64,000 nucleotides of DNA from Shinisaurus crocodilurus (taxonomy: Eukaryota; Chordata; Lepidosauria; Squamata; Shinisauridae): NCBI GenBank assembly GCA_021292165.1, contig CM037879.1, positions 157,263,278-157,327,277 on the forward strand, given 5' to 3'. Under the pieces are notes generated by a model. It ran no database searches. It was not told the DNA's origin and was given only the letters and a program-made list of their open reading frames with translations. This document shows positions 53,770-64,000 of the stretch, piece by piece; the first letter of the stretch is position 1, and every line of letters starts with the position of its first letter. A program made the position numbers and the translations under genes.

Positions 53770-54825
53770 AAGCAGACAATCTTGGGCCGGTGGTTTGATC
53801 AGCATAAGGTACTGCAATATGTTCATTCTGGAAATGTATCCAATAGGAATTAATAATGACATAACCCTGCTCCTGTCAATAGTGTTATCACTATTCAAAA
53901 AATGGTGAAGCCTGAAGGCTTCCAGGAACATGCTGCTTTCTTATTTATTTATTTTTTCTTCTTTGCCCCTGACTCACCTATACCTAGATTGCTGGAAGCT
54001 GCTGAAAAATAAGAGCCAGGAAGCACATGGTGAGATGAGATCAAGCCTTTGAACTTCTGGGCTGCACTCAGAGTGAGGATCGTATCATAACTATTTGTCA
54101 ATGCCACCTTTTGAATCTCTGATTTGGCAAAGCGCAAGAGAACCTTCCTTCCTTTCCTCTCTTGCATTCCTTTTGACTTGAATGCCAAGAAAGGCTCCCC
54201 TATGGCAGTTTAGTGATGAGGTACGTGAATTAAAAATATCACTAGAGAGTTTGACATGCTATGCAAATTAAAGCTGTGTGGGGTGTTTTTTGGGGGAAAT
54301 TAGATGCAAGAATTTCTCTCCCCATCCTCACACACACCTTTTTCTTTCTTTTATGGATAACTATTCTGTGATGTTTCCACACTCTGCAGCCACAGGCCTA
54401 ACGATGAAAGACTAATTTCAGAACTCACAGATGCACTATTTTTGCTAACGGTGGAAGCGCAAGCGGTACATCTAGGTGCCAAGTTCAAGCAAAGTACACT
54501 ATTATTGCTATTATTATTCCACCCCACTTTGGATTCAGTGTCGGTCTCGGTGCGACCTATCATGTAACTAAGATATATGATAAGGGGGAGGGGAATTGCA
54601 GACAGATTTGACCATGTTCAAAGCTAGGTGCTAGTGAAAGGAAGGGATGGAAAATAAGCACTAATGGATTACTGTTCCATGATAAATGTTTTATTATAAA
54701 AGCTAGTGAGTGATTAGATAATTCTTGCTTCCAAAAGTAGGATTTAAATATTTTTGTCTGGCGTGCTACCAAAATAAATAAATCACTTTACTATCTAGTT
54801 TATATGAAGTCAGTCAGAAGTCAGG
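53770..54825. other. unannotated stretch
   Basis: No gene or repeat recognised. Confidence 0.4.
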
Positions 54826-55514
54826 CGATCACTCGTGACCGAGTAAGATTGTCTTCCAGGATAAAAAAGAAAATTTACAAAAAGGAGATTTTAAAAGGAG
54901 GAGAATTCTAAAGAAAATTGTGTAGACTCTAGCGATGGGTCCGTAAGTGACTGTGGAGGCCAGTTCTAGATCCACACAGCTTCCCACAGTGAGGACACAG
55001 GTTACCAGATGGAAGATGGTCTTGTAAAGGATTCATTTGACGTGCTTTTCGCTTCGCACGTTTCTCCCTTTCACCTTGCACTCGGGCTTCTTCAAAGTCC
55101 ATAGAACCTTTGTGAAAGGCCAACCTCCAGTTAGATCGTTCATGGGCCAGAGCTTCCCAGTTTTTGATGTTTATATTGCATTTTTTTAGATTAGCCTTAA
55201 GAACATCTTTAAACCTCTTATACTGACCACTGATATTCCGCTTTCCATCCTTGAGTTGGGGATAAAGTAACTGCTTTGGGAGACGGCAGTCAGGCATTCG
55301 AACAACATGACCGGTCCACTGAAGTTGGCGTTGAAGGATCATTTTTTCAATGCTAGTAGTCTTTGCTTCTTCCAGTACACTGACATTTGTTCGCCTATCT
55401 TCCCAAGTAATTCTCAGGATTTTCTGGAGGCAACGTTGATGAAATCTTTCAAGGAGTTGGAGGTGACGTTTATAGATAGTCCATGTTTCGCAGGCATACA
55501 ATAAAGTTGGTAAA
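54826..55514 (-). mobile_element. non-LTR retrotransposon (LINE), 5'-truncated, C-terminal ORF intact
   Basis: Minus strand encodes about 200 residues: LLYACETWTIYKRHL, ITWEDRRTNVSVLEEAK, LQWTGHVVRMPDCRLPK, then a basic stretch and a terminal zinc-finger-like LCPHCGKLCGSRTGLHSHLR, followed by stop. It has no frame disruption and is nearly identical to the 59.8-61.4-kb copy, so both insertions are young. The 5' break runs into an AT microsatellite. Clade not certain (APE-type LINE with a C-terminal C2H2 finger). Confidence 0.85.
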
Positions 55515-55581
55515 ACTTTATATATATATATACCGGTATATATATATATATATATATATATGAATATGTGTGTGTGTGTGT

Positions 55582-55619
<38 letters not shown>

Positions 55620-55655
55620 TATATATGAATATATGTGTGTGTGTGTGTGAACAGG
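55515..55655. repeat. (AT)n/(GT)n microsatellite cluster
   Basis: Several AT tracts separated by GTGTGTG tracts, abutting the truncated end of the LINE. Confidence 0.9.
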
Positions 55656-57410
55656 GTAAAAAGGCCATATTTTCTATTATACAGTAGGTGTTAGAAATGC
55701 TGACAGCCACTGCACTACAACAACTTACTGTTTGGAGCTGCTCTGGTGCATATAAAAAGAAGAGAAGCAATTACACCAACTCTGCTCATCCAAACCTTTA
55801 GTTGGACTCAGCCTGCCTGGCCTTTCTTTGCGAAATATAACAGGCTACAACCTGGGAGAAATTAACAATCTTCACATCCCTCCTCCTCATACCAGCATGA
55901 CAAAAATGATGATCTTTCCAACAAAAGCAGGGCTGACTGGCAAAGTTATTATGGCTGGCACAAGTGCCACTCTTCCTCCATGGGAGTAAAAATACGACAA
56001 TAAATTAAATAGCTCACACTTTGCTGTCCTCTCATGACATGCAAAATTAGCTATCTGAGGTAGCTGCCTCATTCTGCCTAATGGTAGGGCGGGCATAAAG
56101 GCCTTGAAAAGCCCTGTTGTTTGGACACAGACCAGAACTCACAGTGGTAAAGAGGACAAGTATCCACAGAGAGTATGAGAGATAAAAGATAAAAGACATT
56201 CCATTGGGATTAGAGATCATGTTGCATAATGTGTATAATAGTGAAGTTTATGTGGAAAGGCTACTGCTGGGCCCACAAAGCTTCAGGTTTGAGCAATGTT
56301 TTCATATTACCCCCAAATACCCAGGAATCAGGAGCTCCTCCCTGTCTGAAAAATAAGTGTGTGAAAGGGGATGGCAGTGGGCCAGAACCATCATATATTT
56401 AGTTGTTCTCCTATGAGTCCAGTATCGTAGGGGAGGTAAATTCTCATGCCTCCCTTAAGAATGTGCCAATGACAATAGTAATGAAATTTACAGTTTAGTT
56501 TTTTCTTTCTTGGAATAAATAAATAAATAAATAATCCTTAAGGACATTGACATCAATAGAACAGTACTGTAAGAGGCTTGGTCAATATGGGGACGTAAAT
56601 TACCTTTGCACTTTGTAATAGAGTCAGCACCATGACAGGAACTCACACATCACTCAGTTTGCAAAGCGTAATAAGAAAGAGGGAAATCAGGAAGAAAAAG
56701 AGGGTGGGGGGGCATGAGCTCATGCTGCAGCTATGTGCGATCAGGACAGAAGATTTATGACAAAAGCTGACTTATAATATTAAAGGGTATAAACAGCTTC
56801 ATACTGTTGTACTTTCATATAACTTTGCATTGATCCTGCAGTAAGTGTGTGAAGTCTGGGAAAGGTTGATTGAATGTGAAACTCTTTGCTTTCTTAGCAA
56901 GTGCCATAAAACCAAACTCATATTTATGTGGCATAGGAACAGCTTTAGAGGTTAGGTTTTTTAATATTGGCATGGGTGCATGAATGGAAGCTTGTCTCAT
57001 ATAGCAGCTGCTTAAAGGGTTTGTCTCTAAGCCTAGTACCGCAAAAATTAGTCAGGCCTGTGAATAAGGATTAGAGAAACAAAATAATACTTAGGCTGCC
57101 ATCCGGTGAGGTAGGTTTTTCCACTTTTAGTGGTGATAAAGGAGCCCTCTGTGTGTGCGTGTATGTGTGCAGAGAGCTCCATCTGCCATGGCTAACGGGG
57201 GGAGCTCCATGTCTGTACAGGGAGAACCATGGCATGGATACAGTCTCATGGCCAAGATGAAACTACTTCCTCTTTCTTTCTTTCTTTCTTTTTTGAGAAC
57301 ATTTTTGGCAAATCTGGAACTTCCTGTTCAGCCATTTTTCAGCCTTCCCTGCAAAAATGTTTGCTTGTATATATTTTTTTAAATCATCCACAGTTGCCCT
57401 TGTTGTTGTC
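55656..57410. other. unannotated stretch
   Basis: No gene recognised. It contains the source (or first) copy of a 58-bp exact direct repeat (56961-57018) whose partner is at 57946-58003. Confidence 0.4.
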
Positions 57411-57532
57411 ATTGTTCCCCAACTGGCTGCCCTCCAGATGTTTTGGGCAACTTCCATCAGCCCCAGCCAGCATGTCCAGTCATCAGGGATGTAGTCCAAA
57501 GCAACGGGAAGGCACCAGGTTCAGGAAGGCTT
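57411..57532. repeat. foldback element, family B, diverged
   Basis: TTCCCCAACTGGCTGCCCTC, CATCAGCCCCAGCCAGCATG and the inverse GGCACCAGGTTCAGGAAGGC. Confidence 0.7.
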
Positions 57533-57834
57533 GTGTAGTCAAATTGAATTGACCCATGGAATTATGTTTATTGGTGTTCAGAGATAAAGTCATGTCAGAT
57601 CCCAAAACTGAAACTGGGGAATATTGAATCCTGCTGCACTTGACTTCTTTTTCTTAACATGTGGTGTATTGCTCAATCACCATGTGGTTGGAGGTATATG
57701 GAACTGAATAGTGTAGGGACCCAGCCACATGTGATGGACTCTTATGACCATGTGGCTAGACCCCTGTGCCACCATTCTTTCAACAGTGAAGAACTTGTTG
57801 GAAACATTATGGCATCAGTGTCCCCCTTTGTCAG

Positions 57835-58680
57835 CCTGAAAGGGGTAGCCATGTTTATCTGTTGCAGCAAAAACAACAGAGTCTTCTAGCACCTTAAAGA
57901 CTAACTAATGTAGTATGACATATGTTTTCATGGATCAGAGTCTACTTAATATTGGCATGGGTGCATGAATGGAAGCTTGTCTCATATAGCAGCTGCTTAA
58001 AGGTCTCCTGCATTGTACATAGGCCAGAGAGGTCAGTTTCTACACAAAAGAATAAATGGACACACATCTGGCATAAGCATGGGCAATATTCACAAACCAA
58101 CAGGAGAATATTTCAATCTTGCAGGAGAAACTGCTGCGGACCTTAAAGTGGCTGTTCTGAAGCAGAGGAGCTTCCAAAGAGAATCCAGCATGAAACTGCT
58201 GAAATAACACTTCTCAAGAAATTCAGTTCTACCATCTGTGGCTTGAATCAAGATGATGGATTTTAATCACATCATAGGTGTTGATTAACTTATTAATACC
58301 AGGCTATTCGTCAACACTGCTTTGTGAATCGTCACTGTAACAATAATTACAGTGTACATATGTACAATAATTATTGTACATTATTCATATTGTACTGTGA
58401 TAATTACTTTAAAGCTTGGATATATGTACAATAATTATTGTACATATGTCCAAGCTTTAAAGTAATTATCACTGTCTGCATTTCTTGCATTTCATTCCCC
58501 TCTGCTAATATTTTTGCTTCCTTTCGCCTAGACCAATGGTGTGTGTGTGTGTGTGTGTGTGTGTATCAGCTCAGGATAACATTCCATGCATCAGATAAAG
58601 TGGGTTCTGGCCCAAAAAAGCACATGCTATCATCCATTTGATAGTCTTTAAGGTGCCATGAGACTCTGTTGTTTCTGATT
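57835..58680 (+). mobile_element. Penelope-like retroelement fragment with GIY-YIG endonuclease remnant
   Basis: 58007-58207 encodes YIGQ then KRINGH, NIHKPTGEYFNLAGE and DLKVAVLKQ, the GIY-YIG nuclease pattern of Penelope-like elements. It is broken by stops after about 60 codons. Flanking repeats: GCACCTTAAAGACTA at 57889-57903 and its inverse (TAGTCTTTAAGGTGCC) at 58642-58657. The upstream part is interrupted by a 58-bp insertion copied from 56961-57018. (GT)n at 58538-58564. Confidence 0.78.
58397..58471. repeat. AT-rich palindrome
   Basis: GTGATAATTACTTTAAAGC to GCTTTAAAGTAATTATCAC, with TGTACAATAATTATTGTACA at the dyad. About 75 bp with at most two mismatches. Confidence 0.9.
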
Positions 58681-58999
58681 ATGTATGTAGCCTACAGTAT
58701 AGTGAGTGTAAAAATTTGTGCTGACTTCAATATGCTTAAATATGTTATTGGTGTGGTTTTTTTTTAATACCCATGTCTGTGCAGTGACCTCACACCAATT
58801 TATTAGTAAATGGGGTCTTTACGAATGTTAATATTTTTTGTGTCTTATAAATGCCACATATCACAACATTGTTGGTGTATTACTCTAAAGAAAAAAAGAT
58901 ACACCTGGCATTTTTCTTTATAGGTGGGCATTCTCTCTTTGGGTCCCACTTGTGTGTTTACACCAGCAGTTTGACATGACCCATAGTAATTAATTTATT

Positions 59000-59330
59000 T
59001 ATTTGTTTGTGTAATCAATTTATATGCCACCCTTCAATGTAAAAAAATAATAATTCCCAGGGTGCTTACAAGGTAAATCTAAAGCAAAAACAAAACAAAA
59101 CAAATAAACAAGAATAATAAAACAACAATAAAAAGGACAAAATGAAATGGCAGTAATTAAAATCTAGATCTATTACAGAGTAAAAGCCTGGGAGAAAAGA
59201 AAGGGTCTTCGCCTGGCATAAAAAACTCAACAATGAAAGTGCCTGGTGAGTCTCTGGGGAGAAAATACCATAAATAGGGAGCCACAACTGAGAAGACCCT
59301 CTCCTACCCACCTCACTTCAGATGCCAGAC
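59000..59330 (-). mobile_element. L2-like LINE 3' part (minus)
   Basis: TTTATATGCCACCCTTCAAT tail, then GAGAAGACCCTCTCCTACCC, the inverse of the GAGAGGGCCTTCTC block seen in other L2 copies. Confidence 0.6.
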
Positions 59331-59439
59331 ATTCCTAGAGGAGGGCCTCTGGAGATTTTGGGAAGTGTAGTAGGGGCAGGTCATTTTGAAATATGTGATG
59401 GTGTGTGTGTGTTTAATTATAGATAAGGATAAAAGTTAT

Positions 59440-61500
59440 AGATGCACTGGCTACTTATTAGCTACTGAGCCAAGTTCAAGGTCTTGCTGTTGGCATACAA
59501 AGCCCTGAACAGCTTGGGACCAGGTTACCTGGTAGATGGCCTTCCCTGATATAGACCTGTGTGATCATTAAGATAATTGTAGGAGGCCTTGCTGGTTGTA
59601 GCATTACCTGCAGATTGCCATCTTGCAACAACCCAGAAGCAGGCCTTCTCCATGGTGGCACCTACCTTATGGAATGCCCTCCCTCCTGGTATTTGGGAGG
59701 TGCCAACTCTGGCATGCTTTAGGCACCACTTAAAGACCCATCTCTTTACCCAGGCCTTCCCTGATTGACTGCGCTGCCCAGTTTGTTTGTTAATTATGGT
59801 GTTGTGAGTACATGCTTTGGGAGACGGCAGTCAGGCATTCGAACAACATGACCGGTCCACTGAAGTTGGCGTTGAAGGATCATTTTTTCAATGCTAGTAG
59901 TCTTTGCTTCTTCCAGTACACTGACATTTGTTCGCCTATCTTCCCAAGTAATTTGCAGGATTTTCCGGAGGCAACGTTGATGAAACCTTTCAAGGAGGTG
60001 GAAGTGACGTTTATAGATAGTCCATGTTTCGCAGGCATACAATAAAGTTGGTAATACAATGGCTTCATAAACCAGTGTTTTGGTCTTCTTACAAATATCC
60101 CGATCCTCGAACACTCTATGTTTCATTCGAGAAAATGCGGCACTTGCGGAGCTCAGACGATGCTGGATTTCACTGTCGATGTTAGCTGTAACAGAAAGAT
60201 AGCTGCCAAGATAGAGAAAATGATCGACATTTTCCAGTATTGTCCCGCCAAGCTGGATAGATGGCATCACCAAAGGATTGGCTTGCACTTGCTGATGAAG
60301 CACTTTGGTTTTTTTGATGTTAAGTGAGAGACCAAGTTTTTCGTATGCTTCTGCAAAAGCATTTAGGATAGTTTGGAGATCATCCTCTGAATGTGCAGAG
60401 ACCACATTATCATCAGCATACTGAAGTTCCACAATGGAGGTTGTAATTACCTTACTTTTTGCTTTCAGCCTGCTGAGATTAAAAAGCTTTCCATCTGTTC
60501 GATATATAATTCCCACACCGGTGGGAAGTTTCCCCTTGACAAGATGTAAAACCATGGCGATGAAAATGGCAAATAATGTTGGGGCGATAACACATCCCTG
60601 TTTAACACCTGATCCCACTTTAAATGGAGCACCATGAGAGCCGTTGTTGTCCAAAACTGTTGCCGTCATGTTGTCATGGAGAAGTCGCAAGATATTCACA
60701 AATTTATTGGGGCATCCAATTTTCATAAGGATAGTCCAGAGAGCTGTACGGTCTACAGTATCAAAGGCCTTAGCCAAATCAATAAATGCCATATAAAGGG
60801 GTTGATTTTGCTCCCGGCATTTTTCTTGGAGCTGACGTGCAGTAAAAATCATGTCTACTGTCCCTCTAGAGGGGCGGAAACCATATTGAGTTTCAGGGAG
60901 GATCTCTTCTGAAATAGATAGAAGACGGTTTGCGAGAATCCTAGCAAATATTTTACCTGCGGTTGCTAAGAGAGAAATGCCCCGATAGTTTCCACAGTCT
61001 GTTCTATCACCCTTCTTAAAGAGGGTGATAATTATAATATAATAATATATAATATAATATAAGAGGTTTAAAGATGTTCATAAGGCTAATCTAAAGGCCC
61101 ATGAACGATCTAAATGGAGGTTGGCCTTTCACAAAGGTTCCATGGACTTTGAAGAAGCCCGAGTGCAAGGTGAAAGGGAGAAACGTGCTAAGCGAAAAGC
61201 ACGTCAAATGAATCCTTTACAGGACCATCTTCTATCTGGTAACCTGTGTCCTCACTGTGGGAAGCTGTGTGGATCTAGAATTGGCCTCCACAGTCACTTA
61301 CGGACCCATCGCTAGAGTCTACACAATCTTCTTTAGAATTTCCTCCTTTTATCCCGGAAGACAATCTTACTCGGTCACGAGTGATCGCCTGATGATGATG
61401 TGAGTACATGGTTTTAATGTTTTTATAAATGTTTCCTTTCAGGAGAAAAAAGGTGAGGTATAAATATAATAAATAAATAAATAAAGTTGTTTTTATAGAA
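59440..61500 (+). mobile_element. L2-like LINE 3' part, split by a younger LINE
   Basis: Left part 59440-59814: AGGTCTTGCTGTTGGCATAC, GAAGCAGGCCTTCTCCATGG, CACTTAAAGACCCATCTC. The right part resumes at 61411 (GTTTTAATGTTTTTATAAAT) and ends with the GGTATAAATATAATAAATA tail. It is interrupted at 59815-61398. Confidence 0.65.
59815..61398. mobile_element. young LINE insertion with twin-priming inversion
   Basis: Flanked by an exact 12-bp duplication TGTGAGTACATG (59803-59814 and 61399-61410). The 3' end (61058-61398) is in plus orientation: basic region, zinc-finger-like LCPHCGKLCGSRIGLHSHLR, stop, 3' UTR and GATGATGA tail. The upstream part (59815-61035) is inverted, with the reverse transcriptase frame open over about 400 codons: NYRGISLL, FIDLAKAFDTVD, SGVKQGCVIAPTLF, the catalytic LQYADDNVVSAHSEDD, LLYACETWTIYKR. 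The junction is AT-rich with a small deletion, and about 39 bp are missing within the plus part compared with the 54.8-kb copy. Confidence 0.9.
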
Positions 61501-63670
61501 TCATTTATTATGATGTATTTTAATGTATTTCATTCTTTGTAAACCGCTTGGAGATATTTTTTTGAATACGTACAGTACATAGTATATAAATCATTTAATA
61601 ATAATTTTTTTAAATCCTAGGGCTAAACTCTGAAAAGTACTTGCTGAAAGTAAGCCCTGTCATTGTCTTCTACAGAATACCAATAAGTGAACTTTTCTGT
61701 CCCTTTCCCATCCCATTTTCATTTTGCAAAGAGCACGACAATAAGTCTTCCAGATGCTGTGTTGTTGGAACCTTGAGCAAAAATAATAATAAAAAAAAAT
61801 GGACAACATAACCTGCACATGTCCCTGTCCAGGCCTCCCTTCCAGCCATGGGACTGTGCTGCAGCGGTGGTTCTTGGCCCCTGGCCAGAGTTTCACCCAA
61901 AGTAATTATACTCTCTTATTGTTTGACACAAGAGCCGAGGGAAAGTATGGAAAACATCAGCCTCTTTTTATGTCAGACCAAAAAGGTTGGAGCAGATGTT
62001 TTTAAGTAAACATGGGCTCTTGTTATGCATTTTTGAGAAGTCAAGAGGAACCTTTATTTTATTTTTTTTTAATTCAGAAGCCAGAGTAGCCTGCAGATTT
62101 AAAGGCGTTTTAAACACTGTACTTTCCCATAAAGCTATAAAGCGCTGGCAAGAAGGCTCAGCAGCCAATCACTGAGGAATGAACCTGAACATGTTATAAC
62201 TCAGATTCCCAATAAAAATGTCAGACTGAAATCAGAAGTGGGTAGTTTTACAATCTTGAATGGATCATTTTTAATTGCTTTCCAATGGGGAACTTAATAT
62301 TATATATTTTTTTAAAAAAACCAAGCGATACAAATCTATTCTGCTATCTTAAGTATGTCGAGCTGACTGTTGTTACATTTGTGTAAATGGCGGATCTGAA
62401 TGTCTTTTCTCTGGCAATGTGATTTCCAAGCTGTTTTACTGGGATGATATTGAAAGTGGACAAAATAGACTTTGCTGCTTCCATTAAAAAGGCAAGCAAT
62501 AAAACATTACAATGAGATAAAAACAAGTAAGATCACCTCCTAGATGTAGATTAGTGTGTATGTTGTGCACACATGTGCAATTTGCTCTTTGAAGCAGGTG
62601 TGACATGTCAGGAACACTAATTTGACATTTTAGAACCCATGGAGTAATATGTGCAACCTAATGCCAGATAATAAAAAAAGGTACCAAAATAGAACAATTG
62701 ATTTTTCCATTCTGCTATTATATTTTCACATTATTTTCAGATTAGATGCATTTTCTTCAATGAAGATTTCTCTCTCATTTATCTAGTTCGGCCTGTGGCA
62801 TTAGCTGTGCATTTCTAAAGCCTGTTTAAAATTTTGCCTGGATGGCATTTGCCATTGCTGTCCTGCTACTAGGGGCCAAGCTACATGAGGGTTCCCCGCT
62901 CCCCACTGCTGGCCACTGTAACACCTAGCTCACATGTGCAGCAAACGACACTCCCCAGACTGTTCTCAGATATTACATCTTGGATTTCTTCAGATTGCTT
63001 TTATCACGTTTTTCTTCTGTCTTGCCCTTTCCATGCAGCATAAATTATGGTGTGTGATAACCTCATGGCACTGTAACTTATTCTAGTGGGAATGGCTTCA
63101 GCCTACAGAACTGGTTCAGCAACCTTTATTTCCACCTTCAGTGAAGGATGGGGAGGGGCTCTATAAGGAGTAAGTAGGGGGCTTCTCTGCCTTGGGCTGA
63201 CTGGTGTTGACGGAGCATCATCATCAGCCATTTAATTCTTTTTATAATAGTATTTTCCAATGTGTACATACAGAGCTCTGCATCTGCCAATAACACATCT
63301 TCCCCATTAAAATAGTCCTGCATACATATGGAGCTATGTAGGTGCGCATTGACAAATATTGTTTAAAAAGTGAAAATAAGTGGCTGACCATCACCATGCA
63401 CCTTTACGGGCCCACAAACAAAACAGCAGTGGCTTGGGCAGTGATCAACCTCTCTTGACAGCTTTCCTTCCTCTGTTCCCCTAAAGGGATTCTCCACTCC
63501 TCCTTTCTCTTTTACTTTCTCTCTCTTTGCTTTGCTGGAGAGTGAGATCCATGCACTTCCCTGCACACCCCCCCCCGCCTGGCCTCATTTGAAGGGGAAA
63601 AAAAGTTTGGAATGTCTTTTCACGCTTTCCCAATTATCCCCTTTTTTCTTTTCATTTCCTTGGTGCAAAA
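61501..63670. other. repeat-poor stretch
   Basis: 61490-61600 is a further LINE-type tail (TTTGTAAACCGCTTGGAG). 61620-62860 is complex, repeat-free AT-rich DNA, a candidate for conserved regulatory sequence. 62860-63670 has nothing recognised. Confidence 0.4.
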
Positions 63671-63679
63671 AACTACTAT

Positions 63680-63840
63680 TTATTTATTTATTTATTTAAT
63701 ATATTTATTTACTGCCCATCAGCCCAAAGGCTCCCTGGGCAGTTTACAAGAAAAACAGGATAAAAACAATCTTAAAACCAAAAATATCATTAAAATACAA
63801 ATACAAATACAATAGAATACAAAACAATAAAACAAAGCAT
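63680..63840 (-). mobile_element. LINE/SINE 3' tail
   Basis: (TTTA)n, then TTTACTGCCCATCAGCCC and CCCTGGGCAGTTTACAAG, followed by A-rich repeats. Confidence 0.6.
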
Positions 63841-63849
63841 CAGCAACAA

Positions 63850-63905
63850 CTCAATGATATACATGTCTACTCAGAAGTAAGTCATATTGACTTCAATAGT
63901 GTTTA
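63850..63905. repeat. family F palindromic repeat, partial
   Basis: ACATGTCTACTCAGAAGTAA, GTCATATTGACTTCAATAGT and the shortened inverse TTTACTTCT. Confidence 0.65.
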
Positions 63906-64000
63906 CTTCTCTGTAATGAGGGCTCTAAGCTCAGCAGTGGGAATCTGTGCTTAAGATAGAGGTTGCATCATGGCATGGGAGAGGTGTGCACACTGGTTTG

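Noticed and set aside
1..64000. CRISPR array, operons, prokaryotic promoters or terminators
   Set aside because: The window is vertebrate nuclear DNA; no regularly spaced identical repeats were seen.

Overview
The window looks like nuclear DNA of a squamate reptile (lizard or snake). The evidence is a multi-exon vertebrate gene with canonical splice sites, very dense young and old transposable elements, and repeat families characteristic of reptiles: CR1 and L2 LINEs, a Penelope-like element, tRNA-derived and 5S rRNA-derived SINEs, hAT and Tigger-like non-autonomous DNA transposons, and many short palindromic (foldback) elements. I could run no alignment, so species and repeat-family names are by recognition only.

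The only clear cellular gene is at the left edge on the minus strand. Five coding exons (972-1156, 2897-3019, 4111-4240, 5928-6095, 6578-6733) join without a frame break into 254 codons of cytosolic 5'-nucleotidase 1. Several diagnostic stretches favour the NT5C1B paralogue over NT5C1A. The first exon lies in a CpG island (about 6420-7110), the probable promoter. The last coding exon, roughly the final 105-110 residues, should lie left of position 1.

From 7.1 kb to 64 kb I find no certain gene. In mammals NT5C1B is followed by a long gene desert toward OSR1, and this region fits that picture. One minus-strand open segment (22761-22971) reads like a genuine coding exon that I cannot name and is the best candidate for an unrecognised gene. 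Repeat-poor stretches (about 24.0-25.5, 28.4-28.9, 36.4-37.7, 46.7-47.3 and 61.6-62.9 kb) are candidates for conserved regulatory DNA.

The rest is a layered record of transposition. A 2.8-kb hAT-type element with an exact 8-bp target duplication split a tRNA-derived SINE (7.6-10.5 kb). A solo LTR with a 5-bp target duplication split a foldback element (51.5-52.6 kb). A LINE with a 12-bp target duplication carries a twin-priming inversion (59.8-61.4 kb), and a 5'-truncated relative lies at 54.8-55.5 kb. A Penelope GIY-YIG fragment sits at 57.8-58.7 kb, CR1 fragments at 31.2-32.1 and 35.0-35.2 kb, and L2 fragments at 14.97-15.4, 41.4-44.3 and 59.0-61.5 kb. At least four foldback families recur through the window. 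Three share a core resembling the ZNF143/THAP11 binding site, and one copy (16150-16281) is a perfect 132-bp palindrome.
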